Positions 26,915 through 36,429 are shown, numbered from the stretch's first letter. The stretch is DNA of 56,803 nt from Psychromonas sp. SA13A (GCF_011378715.1 NZ_WTKU01000023.1:1-56803); one strand, 5' to 3'. Numbers and translations are program-made. Notes: generated by a model not told the origin, from the sequence alone.

Positions 26915-26968
26915 AGTAACCTCTGTTATATAATTTATTATTTTTAATGTAGGTGTTTAGTTGGGTAT

Positions 26969-27409
26969 TTATTCTGCAGGCCAAATGGCGATATAGTCTT
27001 CTAAATTATCAGGATCAACTTGTGTTTCTGAAATAATTTTTCCACGAATAGAGTGACCACCTTTATGCATTGCTGATTGACTACCTGTTAACAAAGGATG
27101 CCATACTGGTAATGGTTTTTCTTCTATTAATAATTTATAGGCACAACTTGCAGGTAACCAGTGAAATTGTTCTATATCATCCAATGAAATTTTGACGCAG
27201 TCAGGGACCAGTTTTAAACGCTTTTCATATTTTTTACATTGGCAAGTTTTAGTATGTAATAAATGACAAGCAACATTAGTGAAATGCAGTTCTTCTGTTT
27301 CATCATCGATTATTTTATTAAGACAACATTTACCACAACCATCACAAAGTGATTCCCATTCGTTTTGTGACATTTGTGATAGTGTTTTTGTTTCCCAAAA
27401 TTTTTCCAT
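26969..27409 (-). CDS. ycgN: YcgN family cysteine-cluster protein (UPF0260)
   Basis: 146 residues. The N-terminal half carries CDGCGKCCLNK (22-32), then VACHLLHTKTCQCKKY (near 47-62), PDCVK and PASCAYKL (near 87-92), the cysteine pattern of the CxxCxxCC family thought to bind zinc or an iron-sulphur cluster. Function unknown. It keeps company with the transglycosylase gene and ycgL beside minCDE, a familiar gammaproteobacterial layout. Confidence 0.9.
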   Translation of the reverse strand: MEKFWETKTLSQMSQNEWESLCDGCGKCCLNKIIDDETEELHFTNVACHLLHTKTCQCKKYEKRLKLVPDCVKISLDDIEQFHWLPASCAYKLLIEEKPLPVWHPLLTGSQSAMHKGGHSIRGKIISETQVDPDNLEDYIAIWPAE

Positions 27410-27527
27410 TTGTTTTCTACTTACCTTTTTAATCGACTATTATTTTTTGCGATGGGTAATGCTTATTACCCATTTTATTACTTATTACTTATTTATAGCC
27501 TCTACTTATAAGAGCGCTACTTAAATT

Positions 27528-28553
27528 CTATTCAACGACGATGCGTGGTGAAAGAATACGTTCTGATAAATAACTTACCGCTGTCGCAAAGTAATAAGAA
27601 CGGTTCCAATGCATTAGCACTTTGTAGTTATTATAAGCTAAGTAAACACGTCCATTTTGATCGTCAGGAATAACAATTGATGCCTGTAAATCAACATTTG
27701 GCAAGTCAGTTCCCTCGTAACGGCGGACGCCTAAAGCTTGCCACTCTGCTAATGATTTTGTTTGTTTAATGCCTGCTAATTCAGTATCAAAATCAGCAGG
27801 TAACTTAACTTGTCGTCCCCATGTTTGCTGGTTATTCCAACCTTCTGTTTTTAAATAATTTGCTGCAGAAGCAAAAACATCGCCTGGTGTATTCCATATG
27901 TCCTTTTTACCATCACCATCGTAATCAACGGCATAATTCAAATAAGAGGTAGGCATAAATTGAACTTGTCCCATTGCCCCCGCCCATGAACCAATAAATT
28001 TATCTTGGCTAATATGTCCTTGCTCTAAAATCGTTAAGGCCGCAAATAATTGTTTTTTAAATAATGCTTCACGACGACCTTCATAAGCCATTGTCGTTAA
28101 TGAAGAGATCACGTAATGACGCCCAGTCAAACGGCCAAAATTTGTTTCAATGCCCCATAACGCGACAATGAACCGTGGTTGAACGCCATATTCTTTACCA
28201 ATCTTTTGTAAAAGATGATAGTTATCAGCATAGGCTTGTCGTGCTTGTTTTATTTTCCAATCCGGCACCGCACGAGGAATATAAGTATCCAAGGTCATCT
28301 TAAATTCAGGTTGTTGCTTGTCAGATGAAACACTACGTTGCAAAAATTCTACTTTTTCAAAAGCATTGTTAATGATCGTTTGATCGATCCCTAACTCGGC
28401 GGCTTCCACTTTAAGATTTTCAACATATTTAATAAAGGAAATGTCATCTTTTGCAACGGCAAAACTACTTGCTGAGAAACTACACAGGGTGAAAACAGAT
28501 ATCGTTTTGAGTAAGTACCCCATTTTATTTGAAAATTGCTTTATTACATTCAT
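27528..28553 (-). CDS. MltB-family lytic murein transglycosylase
   Basis: 341 residues. A signal peptide (about 1-33, ISVFTLCSFSASSFA) lacks a clear lipobox, so it is probably soluble in the periplasm unlike lipoprotein MltB. The SLT_2 domain has the catalytic Glu E136 in FIVALWGIETNFGRLTG and GSWAGAMGQVQFMPTSYLNYAVDYDGDGKKDIW near 192-225, which also provides a Ca-binding-like loop. It cleaves murein with formation of 1,6-anhydro-MurNAc. The ATG overlaps the ycgL stop (ATGA), so the two are coupled. Confidence 0.93.
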   Translation of the reverse strand: MNVIKQFSNKMGYLLKTISVFTLCSFSASSFAVAKDDISFIKYVENLKVEAAELGIDQTIINNAFEKVEFLQRSVSSDKQQPEFKMTLDTYIPRAVPDWKIKQARQAYADNYHLLQKIGKEYGVQPRFIVALWGIETNFGRLTGRHYVISSLTTMAYEGRREALFKKQLFAALTILEQGHISQDKFIGSWAGAMGQVQFMPTSYLNYAVDYDGDGKKDIWNTPGDVFASAANYLKTEGWNNQQTWGRQVKLPADFDTELAGIKQTKSLAEWQALGVRRYEGTDLPNVDLQASIVIPDDQNGRVYLAYNNYKVLMHWNRSYYFATAVSYLSERILSPRIVVE

Positions 28554-28840
28554 TCCGCTATTCCCCGTTTTTGTTGTTGACGTTTTTTATGATCCTTTAA
28601 ATGATCAACTGGAGGTGGTGGAAGTTGTAAATAAAAACCTGATCTGGCCACTTCTTTGATCACCTTAGGTGCTTCAGCCATCGCCATTTTGGTGGTTTCA
28701 GTGATATTTAACACGGTCACTAATTTTGGTGGACCAAATTGTTCTAACAAAGCAGTCGGGACTTGTGAAAAGTCATCTCGTTTTGCTACAAAAATGTAGG
28801 TTTGTGGTTTACGGATACTTTTATATACAGCACATAACAT
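28550..28840 (-). CDS. ycgL: YcgL domain-containing protein
   Basis: 96 residues. The YcgL fold is recognisable from LCAVYKSIRKPQTYIFVAKRDDFSQVP (2-28) and FYLQLPPPPVDHLKDHK (about 69-85). Function unknown. It is divergent from minC, with 126 bp between the starts, and overlaps the downstream transglycosylase gene by four bases. Confidence 0.9.
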   Translation of the reverse strand: MLCAVYKSIRKPQTYIFVAKRDDFSQVPTALLEQFGPPKLVTVLNITETTKMAMAEAPKVIKEVARSGFYLQLPPPPVDHLKDHKKRQQQKRGIAE

Positions 28841-28966
28841 AATACTTATCTAGCCCTTTACTTGCCTAATGTTGATGCAAACTATAACATGCATAAGCGT
28901 TTATTTTTTATAGAAATCCGCTGAATTTTATGTCAAATAATAAAGATTTAATAAGAAAGGACAATT

Positions 28967-29692
28967 ATGACGTTAAAATCGTTAAATTTTACCTTGTTAG
29001 TAGTCAATCTTGATAATGAAACACTTTCAGACCTAGCCGATGAATTAAATAGAAAACGGTTAATGGCGCCTGAATTTTTTGCTCTGACCCCGATGGTGGT
29101 CAATATTGTTGAAACATCGTTAGCTATCGATTTTTTACAATTACGAAATATCGTGGAAGAGCATGGTTTTATCTTGACAGGTATAACTGGCAAAGTGTCA
29201 GAACAGCAAAAACAACAAGCGAGTGAACATTCAATTGCGGTTTTACATGGTTCTAAGAGACAGGTTGTAAATACTTCTCCTGTGCCAGAGCCCATGGAAG
29301 ATAATAAAGAAGTTGCTGATGTTTTACCTACCGAGCAAGACTATACCGTCAGCGAAGTAAAAACAAAAATACATGTTGGCCGCGTTCGGTCAGGTCAGCA
29401 AATTTATGCAAAAGAATGTGATTTAGTTATTCGTGGTGATGTGGGAGCCGGTGCAGAAGTCATTGCCGATGGCAATATTCATATATATGGCACCTTAAGA
29501 GGTAAAGCATTAGCTGGTGCGATGGGAGATACCGATGCAGTTGTATTCTGTACGGTTTTGCAACCTGAGTTAGTGTCAATTGCAGGTGTTTACAAATTAA
29601 GTGATACCTTGCCTGAAGATATGTGGTCAACCTCTTGCTCAATCTCTTTAGAAGATCAAAACATGGTTTTTTCAAGTTTAAATAAAATTTAA
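28967..29692 (+). CDS. minC: septum site-determining protein MinC
   Basis: 241 residues, two domains. The N-terminal domain (about 1-105) starts LKSLNFTLLVVNLDNETL and antagonises FtsZ polymerisation. A Pro/Glu-rich linker follows. The C-terminal beta-helix (about 130-235) has HVGRVRSGQQIYAKECDLVIRGDVGAGAEVIADGNIHIYGTLRGKALAGA, which holds the RSGQ site that binds MinD and FtsZ. A GAAAGGA ribosome site precedes the ATG. First gene of minCDE. Confidence 0.96.
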   Translation: MTLKSLNFTLLVVNLDNETLSDLADELNRKRLMAPEFFALTPMVVNIVETSLAIDFLQLRNIVEEHGFILTGITGKVSEQQKQQASEHSIAVLHGSKRQVVNTSPVPEPMEDNKEVADVLPTEQDYTVSEVKTKIHVGRVRSGQQIYAKECDLVIRGDVGAGAEVIADGNIHIYGTLRGKALAGAMGDTDAVVFCTVLQPELVSIAGVYKLSDTLPEDMWSTSCSISLEDQNMVFSSLNKI

Positions 29693-29711
29693 AATTAGGA
29701 AGGAAAGTTAT

Positions 29712-30524
29712 ATGGCAAAGGTAATTGTTGTCACTTCAGGTAAAGGTGGCGTTGGCAAAACAACGAGTAGTGCTGCTATCGGCACCGGTTTAGCCAAAAC
29801 AGGTGCTAAAACGGTGGTTATCGATTTTGATATTGGCCTAAGAAATTTAGACTTGATCATGGGATGTGAGCGACGAGTAGTTTACGATCTTATCAATGTG
29901 ATTAATGGCGAAGCTAATCTACAGCAAGCTTTAGTAAAAGATAAACGTGTTGATACCTTATTCATTTTACCTGCATCGCAAACACGTAATAAAGATGCGT
30001 TATCTCAGGAAGGGGTTGCACAGGTTATTGAAGACTTAAAAGCAGATGGTTTTGAATATATTATTTGTGATTCTCCGGCTGGTATCGAGCAGGGCGCTAT
30101 GATGGCTTTATACTTTGCAGATGAAGCAATCGTCACCACTAATCCTGAAGTATCATCGGTGCGCGATTCTGACCGAATTACGGGCATGTTATCTAGTAAA
30201 TCATACCGTTCAGAAAAACAAATGGAGCCTGTTAAAGTTCATTTGTTAATTACGCGTTATTCTCCAGAGCGTGTTGAACGCGAAGAGATGCTCAGTATCG
30301 AAGATATTGATGACCTATTAGGTATTGATTTATTAGGTGTGATACCTGAGTCTAAGGATGTATTAAGTGCATCTAACTTAGGTGAACCAGTGATCTTAAA
30401 CCAAGAAAGTGATGCAGGCAAAGCTTATCAAGATGCTGTTGATCGTCTTTTAGGTATACAGCGTGATTTACGTTTTGTAACAGTTGAGAAAAAAGGCTTT
30501 TTAAGCCGTATATTTGGGGGTTAA
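29712..30524 (+). CDS. minD: septum site-determining ATPase MinD
   Basis: 270 residues. Deviant Walker A SGKGGVGKTTS (9-19), switch I GLRNLDL near 43-49, Walker B-like YIICDSPAGIEQGA near 115-128, and the C-terminal amphipathic membrane-targeting helix KKGFLSRIFGG (260-270). MinD-ATP binds the membrane, recruits MinC and is released by MinE, giving the pole-to-pole oscillation that places the septum at mid-cell. Separated from minC by 19 bp with AGGAAAG as ribosome site, and one base from minE. Confidence 0.98.
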   Translation: MAKVIVVTSGKGGVGKTTSSAAIGTGLAKTGAKTVVIDFDIGLRNLDLIMGCERRVVYDLINVINGEANLQQALVKDKRVDTLFILPASQTRNKDALSQEGVAQVIEDLKADGFEYIICDSPAGIEQGAMMALYFADEAIVTTNPEVSSVRDSDRITGMLSSKSYRSEKQMEPVKVHLLITRYSPERVEREEMLSIEDIDDLLGIDLLGVIPESKDVLSASNLGEPVILNQESDAGKAYQDAVDRLLGIQRDLRFVTVEKKGFLSRIFGG

Positions 30525-30525
30525 G

Positions 30526-30792
30526 ATGGGATTATTACAATATTTTAGAAAAGATAAACCTAAAAAGGGTACTGCAAAATTAGCAAAAGATCGCTTACAG
30601 ATAATTGTAGCCCATGAGCATTCAAGTTTTGATGTACCTTCATATATGCCTGAGTTGCAAAAAGAATTAGTTGCAGTTATCCGCAAGTATATGGATATTT
30701 CATCGCATGATGTTAAATGTGAATTTAATGATAAAGCCGATGATGATATGTCAGTATTAGAAGTTAATGTGACATTGCCAAAAAATAAATAG
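30526..30792 (+). CDS. minE: cell division topological specificity factor MinE
   Basis: 88 residues from the ATG at 30526, one base after the minD stop, with GGGGG nearby as ribosome site. An in-frame TTG inside minD is rejected. The N-terminal MGLLQYFRK membrane-binding segment is followed by the anti-MinCD helix (KKGTAKLAKDRLQIIVAHE, about 14-32) and the dimerisation domain. It stimulates MinD ATP hydrolysis. Confidence 0.96.
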   Translation: MGLLQYFRKDKPKKGTAKLAKDRLQIIVAHEHSSFDVPSYMPELQKELVAVIRKYMDISSHDVKCEFNDKADDDMSVLEVNVTLPKNK

Positions 30793-30807
30793 CCAAATCA
30801 AGTAAAT

Positions 30808-30850
30808 AAAATGCGACTTATTAGCGACTTATTAATATTAGTCGCATTTT
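30808..30850. terminator. bidirectional terminator between minE and the cyclophilin gene
   Basis: AAAATGCGACT (30808-30818) pairs perfectly with AGTCGCATTTT (30840-30850) across a 21-base loop that can pair further. Short A and T runs on each side suit the convergent minE and cyclophilin genes. Confidence 0.7.
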
Positions 30851-31000
30851 ATTACTTGTAGCTAAACATCATTTTAAGTCAGGTCCTAATCCCGACATTT
30901 ATCCTGACATTAATCATTAATATTGCTTTCAATCTAGCCTGACTTACTCACCCAAACCAAATTCAGTTCAAATTAAACTAAATGCTTTCACTGAGCTGCT

Positions 31001-31555
31001 TTACTCTTTAGTGGCTGGTTTAACTAATGTGATGCTATTGATAATAACCGCTTGTACAGGCTTATCTGCCGCAGCGGTTTGCACTGATGCGATGGCATCA
31101 ACAACATCTAATCCTTTGCTAACTTTACCAAATACCGCATAACCCCATTGACTACCTCGCATATCCAAAAAAGTATTATCTTTGTGATTAATGAAGAATT
31201 GACGTGTTGCCGAATGAGGCGCGCCTGTTCTTGCCATTGCAATGGTTCCTCGTTCATTACTTAAACCATTGCCTGATTCATTTCTAATCGCTGGCAGAGT
31301 CTGTAAAGGATTACCATCTTTTAAAAATCCGCCGCCTTGGATCATAAAATCTTTGATAACGCGGTGAAAAGTAGTGCCTTTAAAGCCGTCTTGTTGTACA
31401 TAACTTAAAAAGTTAGCAACACTAAGAGGAGCCTGCTCGGGATATAATTCGACGCTAATTTGACCTTTATTAGTATCAATAATAACGACTGGATTTTCGG
31501 CCGCTAAGGCGAAGTGGCTGCTCACTAATAAAATCAGTGCGGTGATGTACTTCAT
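31001..31555 (-). CDS. periplasmic peptidyl-prolyl cis-trans isomerase (cyclophilin type)
   Basis: 184 residues. A signal peptide (1-18, ending HFALA before AENP) directs export. The cyclophilin core has FHRVIKDFMIQGGG (about 63-76, with the catalytic Arg), MARTGAPHSATRQFFIN (about 107-123) and WGYAVFGKV. It accelerates proline isomerisation in the envelope. It resembles PpiA, but the gene context does not prove orthology, so no symbol is given. An AAAGGAA ribosome site precedes the ATG. Confidence 0.92.
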   Translation of the reverse strand: MKYITALILLVSSHFALAAENPVVIIDTNKGQISVELYPEQAPLSVANFLSYVQQDGFKGTTFHRVIKDFMIQGGGFLKDGNPLQTLPAIRNESGNGLSNERGTIAMARTGAPHSATRQFFINHKDNTFLDMRGSQWGYAVFGKVSKGLDVVDAIASVQTAAADKPVQAVIINSITLVKPATKE

Positions 31556-31632
31556 ATCATTTCCTTTATTATATTTTGCTTACTATAAATAAAAATTAAC
31601 TTACTGTATTTACAATGTTGCTATTGGGGTGA

Positions 31633-32217
31633 CTAAAACTGTTGTAATTTACTATTTAGTTCTGGGTCTTGAATAATTTGATTTAATAATTGTGATATCT
31701 GTACATTAAGTTGTTCTGTGATACCTGCCGCACTGGTAGAAAAAGCCGCATCCCACTGTTTGTTGCTGCGGAATAATTTAACGAAATTTTTACCTTGATA
31801 ATTAAGTTCTATTTTTATTACCATTTGTGAGTCTACATCATAGCTTAATGTTGATTCAGTCACAGTAGCCAGAGCTTTGATTAATTTAATATTGACTTGG
31901 TGTTCACTGCTTTTATTCACTTTTAATTTATTGTTTATCCAAGCTTGAGTTAAACTTTTTTCAACCAGTAAACGTAATGATTGTTGCTCATTGATAAGTT
32001 GTGCGACATTGTCCCCATCAATAATCTCAATTAAATGACGTGCAACTCGTAAGTCTTGGCTAGCTATTTGCCAAGTATCCGATTGCTTAAAAGTATAAGT
32101 ATTTTTTTCAAGATCAAGCTCTGGGTTAATATTGATATCGGTCGGCAAAGAGGCACAACTGGCTAATGTAAATAAGAGGGTAAGCATGGCAACTAATTTG
32201 CTATAAGTGTTAAGCAT
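31633..32217 (-). CDS. YajG-family lipoprotein
   Basis: 194 residues. A type II signal peptide ends in LASC (Cys at about 21), so the mature protein is a lipoprotein. The next residues (ASLPTDININPELDLEK) and the pattern DLRVARHLIEI ... LRLLVEKSLTQAW match the YajG family of unknown function. Residue 2 of the mature protein is Ala, favouring the outer membrane under the Lol rule. The start has TAAGGA upstream. It lies just downstream (77 bp gap) in the same direction as the cyclophilin gene. Confidence 0.82.
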   Translation of the reverse strand: MLNTYSKLVAMLTLLFTLASCASLPTDININPELDLEKNTYTFKQSDTWQIASQDLRVARHLIEIIDGDNVAQLINEQQSLRLLVEKSLTQAWINNKLKVNKSSEHQVNIKLIKALATVTESTLSYDVDSQMVIKIELNYQGKNFVKLFRSNKQWDAAFSTSAAGITEQLNVQISQLLNQIIQDPELNSKLQQF

Positions 32218-32525
32218 TCAAAGATCCTTAGAAGAAAAATAATAATGCATCATATCAAACCTATTATTGAATCGTATTAATAAATATTCTATTTGGTTTA
32301 ATTTTGAACAGGGTTGGTTTTATTGAATCAGTTAAGTTAACAAAGTGTTACATTTTTTACTATATACCATCATTTTAGGCACGGCTTGCTGCAACACCTT
32401 ATTTTTTTATAAATGTACTTTTTTGTATAAAATATGATCGAACTACCTAAATTATTTACTAATGAGATCTCTGTCATATTATCTTAATCTTTCTGTAACA
32501 CTGATAAACTCTAGGCTAGCGATGG

Positions 32526-32548
32526 TTATCCACTTTTTCTGTGGATAA
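32526..32548. promoter_or_regulatory. two inverted DnaA boxes
   Basis: TTATCCACT (32526-32534, one mismatch to TTATNCACA) and, on the other strand, TTATCCACA (complement of 32540-32548, perfect) face each other over a T-rich spacer. The pair forms an eight-base inverted repeat, so it could also be a hairpin in RNA. It is 550 bp from uvrB. Confidence 0.6.
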
Positions 32549-32772
32549 GTCTGTGGGAAGTTAATGAAGATCGTGCTGAAAGCCTTGCTATACCTTGGGT
32601 TTGATTAAATCGAAGTATTTTTGAGCATGAAATTAACCCTATATTTTTCAATTGGTTATAATCGTCAAGTGGTTTTTTTAAGGTTTTGTCCCTTACCTGT
32701 AAACTCGCTTTTGATTTATGCCTTGTCAATCATTTTCTGTGCATTATTTGTTAAAAAAGACATTTATTTTAA

Positions 32773-32823
32773 TTGACAAAAATACGGATTACAGAATTTA
32801 TATTGCCTGTTTATTAAACAGGC
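32773..32823 (+). promoter_or_regulatory. possible promoter and 19-bp palindrome
   Basis: TTGACA (32773-32778) is followed after 18 bases by TTTATA (32797-32802). Immediately downstream GCCTGTTT (32805-32812) pairs with AAACAGGC (32816-32823). The palindrome contains CTGT-N7-ACAG, one base short of a LexA box. The transcript, if any, would lead toward uvrB. Confidence 0.35.
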
Positions 32824-33049
32824 GATCAGCGTTGTGTTTATTATAAAGAGTGCTTTTGTTTCGCATGAATATTGAACTTTTGAAAAATTAGCAATGACTT
32901 AAAATGCCAAATAAGGTCATTTATTGTTATTTTTAGCCTTGTAAATATTATGTTTGTCGAATAATTTAATCGTAACCCCTATTTTCAGGTGTTACTGATA
33001 TTTATGTTTTTTATCGATAGCTAAAAATGTTCATTTTAGTGGTGATCGG

Positions 33050-33055
33050 TATAAT
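33050..33055 (+). promoter_or_regulatory. probable uvrB -10 box
   Basis: A perfect TATAAT lies 41 bp before the uvrB start. The upstream TGTTCA (33028-33033, 16-base spacer) is a weak -35. No canonical SOS box overlaps it. Confidence 0.4.
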
Positions 33056-33096
33056 GATAAGATTAACTTTTGAATTAAAATCAATAACGAGGATTT

Positions 33097-35121
33097 ATGA
33101 GTAAAGCATTCGAGTTAGTCTGTCCATTCTCTCCCGCAGGAGATCAACCACAGGCGATTGCTAAGTTAGTTGATGGCATTGAGTCAGGATTGGCATATCA
33201 AACCTTATTAGGGGTGACTGGCTCAGGCAAAACCTTTACCTTGGCAAACACCATTGCTCAATTAAATAAACCAACTCTTATTTTAGCGCCTAATAAAACG
33301 CTTGCCGCACAATTGTACGGTGAGATGAAAGCTTTCTTTCCAAACAACGCTGTTGAATATTTTGTTTCATATTACGATTACTACCAGCCAGAAGCTTATG
33401 TCCCAAGTTCAGACTCCTTCATAGAAAAAGATGCCGCTGTTAATGCTCATATTGAACAGATGCGTTTATCGGCAACAAAAGCCTTATTAGAGCGTGATGA
33501 TGTTGTCTTAGTAGCTTCCGTTTCTGCTATTTACGGTTTGGGTGACCCACAATTGTATCTTAAAATGATGTTGCATATTAGTGTCGGTGAAATGATTTCT
33601 AGCAGAGATATTTTACAACGTTTAGTCGATATTCAATATACACGCAATGAAACAGAGTTAAGCCGAGGCACCTTTCGTGTCCGTGGTGAAGTCGTTGATA
33701 TTTTCCCTGCGGACTCTGAAAAAGAAGCTATTCGTGTGGAATTATTTGATGACGAAGTAGAAGCGATTAGCATTTTCGACCCATTGACGGGTCAGCAAAT
33801 AGAAAAACTCTCACGTACCACTATCTTCCCTAAAACACACTATGTAACACCCAAAGAGCAAATCCTAAAGGCGATAGATGGTATTAAAGAAGAGTTACAG
33901 GATAGAAAGAAAACGTTTTTAGCTGAAAATAAACTCATTGAAGAGCAACGGATTTCGCAACGTACTTTATATGATTTAGAAATGATGAATGAACTCGGTT
34001 ATTGTTCGGGTATTGAGAATTATTCTCGTTATTTATCCAGCCGTGGAGTAGGGGAAGCTCCACCTACTTTGTTTGATTACCTACCTAATGATGGGTTATT
34101 GATAATTGATGAAAGCCACGTTACGGTTCCACAAATTGGTGCTATGTATAAAGGTGATCGGTCACGTAAAGAAAATTTGGTCAATTATGGTTTTCGTTTA
34201 CCTTCTGCGTTAGATAACCGTCCATTAATGTTTGAAGAGTTTGAAAAGTTAGCACCACAAACTATTTATGTGTCGGCGACTCCAAGTGATTATGAGATTA
34301 ATAAATCACAGGGAGATATTATTAGACAGGTGATACGCCCCACGGGATTATTAGATCCAATCATCGAAGTCCGTCCGGTAACTACACAGGTAGATGACCT
34401 GTTATCTGAAATTAATATTCGCGTTGCAAAAAGTGAGCGTGTATTAGTCACCACCTTAACAAAACGTATGGCAGAGGACTTAACTGAATACCTGAATGAA
34501 CATGGCATTAAAGTGCGTTATTTACATTCAGATGTTGATACGGTGGAGCGAGTTGAGATCATACGCGATTTACGTTTAGGCATATTCGACGTTTTAATTG
34601 GTATCAACTTATTGCGGGAAGGTTTGGATATTCCTGAAGTTTCTTTAGTGGCTATTTTAGATGCGGATAAAGAAGGGTTTTTACGTTCGGAGCGTTCGTT
34701 AATTCAAACTATGGGTAGGGCTGCACGTAATTTAGAGGGGCGAGCTATTTTATATGCGGATAGAATTACTGATTCTATGCGTAAAGCCATTAAAGTCACA
34801 GAAGATAGACGAATATTGCAGGATGATTTTAATAAAGCCAATGGTATTGAACCTAAAGGTTTGTCAAAAGAAGTAACTGATGTAATGCAATTAGGGCAAA
34901 AACCGCAACCTAGAAGTAATATTACACCGCTTAACGTAGCTGAGAATGGGGTTTTATATCAATCTAAGAAACCACTGCGTACAGAGCAAGATATCTTAAA
35001 AGAGATTGCCAAACTTGAGAAAGAAATGTTCGCTTTTGCTAAAGCATTAGAGTTTGAGAAGGCAGCACAGTTACGCGATCAAGTGTCCAAATTACATGAG
35101 CAACTTCTATCTGTGGGATAA
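33097..35121 (+). CDS. uvrB: excinuclease ABC subunit B
   Basis: 674 residues, full length. Helicase motif [14 protein letters not shown] (about 38-50), the beta-hairpin [25 protein letters not shown] (about 92-116) that clamps damaged DNA, DEAD-like DESHV (near 338), [10 protein letters not shown], the motif [11 protein letters not shown] (near 540) and the C-terminal UVR domain (about 630-668, [23 protein letters not shown]) that binds UvrC. It verifies lesions in nucleotide excision repair in the cytoplasm. An ACGAGGA ribosome site precedes the ATG. Confidence 0.98.
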   Translation: MSKAFELVCPFSPAGDQPQAIAKLVDGIESGLAYQTLLGVTGSGKTFTLANTIAQLNKPTLILAPNKTLAAQLYGEMKAFFPNNAVEYFVSYYDYYQPEAYVPSSDSFIEKDAAVNAHIEQMRLSATKALLERDDVVLVASVSAIYGLGDPQLYLKMMLHISVGEMISSRDILQRLVDIQYTRNETELSRGTFRVRGEVVDIFPADSEKEAIRVELFDDEVEAISIFDPLTGQQIEKLSRTTIFPKTHYVTPKEQILKAIDGIKEELQDRKKTFLAENKLIEEQRISQRTLYDLEMMNELGYCSGIENYSRYLSSRGVGEAPPTLFDYLPNDGLLIIDESHVTVPQIGAMYKGDRSRKENLVNYGFRLPSALDNRPLMFEEFEKLAPQTIYVSATPSDYEINKSQGDIIRQVIRPTGLLDPIIEVRPVTTQVDDLLSEINIRVAKSERVLVTTLTKRMAEDLTEYLNEHGIKVRYLHSDVDTVERVEIIRDLRLGIFDVLIGINLLREGLDIPEVSLVAILDADKEGFLRSERSLIQTMGRAARNLEGRAILYADRITDSMRKAIKVTEDRRILQDDFNKANGIEPKGLSKEVTDVMQLGQKPQPRSNITPLNVAENGVLYQSKKPLRTEQDILKEIAKLEKEMFAFAKALEFEKAAQLRDQVSKLHEQLLSVG

Positions 35122-35442
35122 ACACTTATGGCTGTTTATATTTATAGCCAGAATCTGGTCGCTTCATGTCTTGCAGATTTTATTTCTTCAATGGTAACGA
35201 GCATCAATTATCTAGATCCACATAATTAATGCTCATTTCTTTTTTCTAATTGGCACTAATAAAATGTGATGCATCTCATTAATATAGATGAAGATGAACA
35301 AGTAGGCAGTGCATGACCTCTCATTAGCATAAAAGTAGACTGCAGCAGTAAAAATGACCGTTATACTTAAAATAATAAGTCATACTTATAAGTGATCAAA
35401 ATGGACTGACACTTTTAAGTTGAATCCAAGAATGGAAAATTA
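35122..35442. other. noncoding gap between uvrB and the GGDEF gene
   Basis: 321 bp without an ORF. TGTGATGCATCTCATT (35265-35280) has one perfect CRP half-site and a partial second half. ATACTTA occurs twice (35360-35395 region). Nothing stronger was seen. Confidence 0.4.
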
Positions 35443-36429
35443 ATGATAGAAACTGAAGAATATGGATATCGTCGCACTACACTGCGGGTTTTACTCGTTG
35501 TAACCATTTTTGCAGCAAGTTTTTTTGCTGTGACTAATTGGCTCGCCGGGTTTCATCTTTTTTCCATTATGGAAGCGATTATTGCGAGCTTTTGGAGTTG
35601 GATATTAGTTATTAGTAAGACAACACAATATTTACAGAGATGGTCTTTTGTCTATTTATGTACTTTTTACTTCCTGGTCATATATGGAATTATGATCACT
35701 AATTTTAAGGCCGGGTTATTTTCATGGCTGTTTATTTTTCCCATCCTCTCTTATCTACTGTTAGGGCTAAAAGCAGGAACAGTGATCACCTTTGTTAGCA
35801 TTTCTGGTGGCTTAGCAGCGCTAGGGCAATTAGTGTGGGCGAGTAATACCGAAGCTCACTGGATTGTTATGGGGAATGTTGGGTTTACGCTTGCTGCAAT
35901 TTGGGCAATGGTTTACGTATACGAAGCTAAACGTGAAGAGGTTGTTAAAGACTTGAAAGAGCAAGCAAGGAAAGATCCTTTAACTGGTTTACTCAATGTT
36001 CGGGACTTGAATGGTATTCTCACTAGTACATTACAAATAGCGGAGCGACATTCACAACCAGTGACCTTGGTGTACATTGATATTAATGATTTTAAAAAGA
36101 TTAATGATGCGCAAGGGCATCAAAAAGGTAATGAAATTTTACTTGCAGTGGCAAAAGCCATAAAAAAAATGACGCGTGTAGAGGATCAAGCATTTAGATA
36201 CGGTGGAGATGAATTTTGCATTATTTTCCCTAATTGTGTTGAACAACAAGTAGAGCAAACCTTTGGGTTACGTCTAGCTAATGAAGTACACGAAAATTTG
36301 GATAAACTAACCATGAGCATTGGTTATGCTCAGACCGGACCCACTAATTTTTGTTCTCCTGACTCTCTGATCCATAAAGCAGATAAAAATATGTATTTAG
36401 TTAAGTCAACTTCCAAACTAAATGATTAA
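35443..36429 (+). CDS. membrane-bound diguanylate cyclase (GGDEF)
   Basis: 328 residues. The first 160 hold about six membrane segments (roughly 14-32, 40-58, 68-86, 90-108, 113-132 and 140-160) forming an unrecognised sensor. The GGDEF domain covers about 172-325 with DPLTGLLNVRDL, the metal-binding YIDINDFKKIND, and an intact GGDEF at 254-258. RVED at 245-248, five residues before it, is an RxxD inhibitory site, so the enzyme is probably active and subject to c-di-GMP feedback. No EAL domain. Monocistronic. Confidence 0.93.
   Translation: MIETEEYGYRRTTLRVLLVVTIFAASFFAVTNWLAGFHLFSIMEAIIASFWSWILVISKTTQYLQRWSFVYLCTFYFLVIYGIMITNFKAGLFSWLFIFPILSYLLLGLKAGTVITFVSISGGLAALGQLVWASNTEAHWIVMGNVGFTLAAIWAMVYVYEAKREEVVKDLKEQARKDPLTGLLNVRDLNGILTSTLQIAERHSQPVTLVYIDINDFKKINDAQGHQKGNEILLAVAKAIKKMTRVEDQAFRYGGDEFCIIFPNCVEQQVEQTFGLRLANEVHENLDKLTMSIGYAQTGPTNFCSPDSLIHKADKNMYLVKSTSKLND

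Larger units (their letters stand above)
32218..33096. other. 879-bp noncoding region upstream of uvrB
   Basis: No convincing gene. A 67-residue minus-strand ORF at 32526-32729 has no recognisable features and starts inside the DnaA-box palindrome. The stretch holds paired DnaA boxes (32526-32548), a TTGACA box (32773-32778), a 19-bp palindrome (32805-32823) and a consensus -10 (33050-33055). It may contain an unannotated small RNA or multiple uvrB promoters. Confidence 0.55.

Noticed and set aside
32526..32729. 67-residue ORF on the minus strand in the uvrB upstream gap
   Set aside because: No ribosome site, no family resemblance, and its first codons lie in the DnaA-box palindrome.
32990..33020. 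LexA (SOS) box near uvrB
   Set aside because: TACTGATATTTATG matches only the left half of the consensus. The right half is T-rich.
35265..35280. CRP site upstream of the GGDEF gene
   Set aside because: Only one half-site (TGTGA) is perfect. The other (TCATT) is weak. Kept only as a note.
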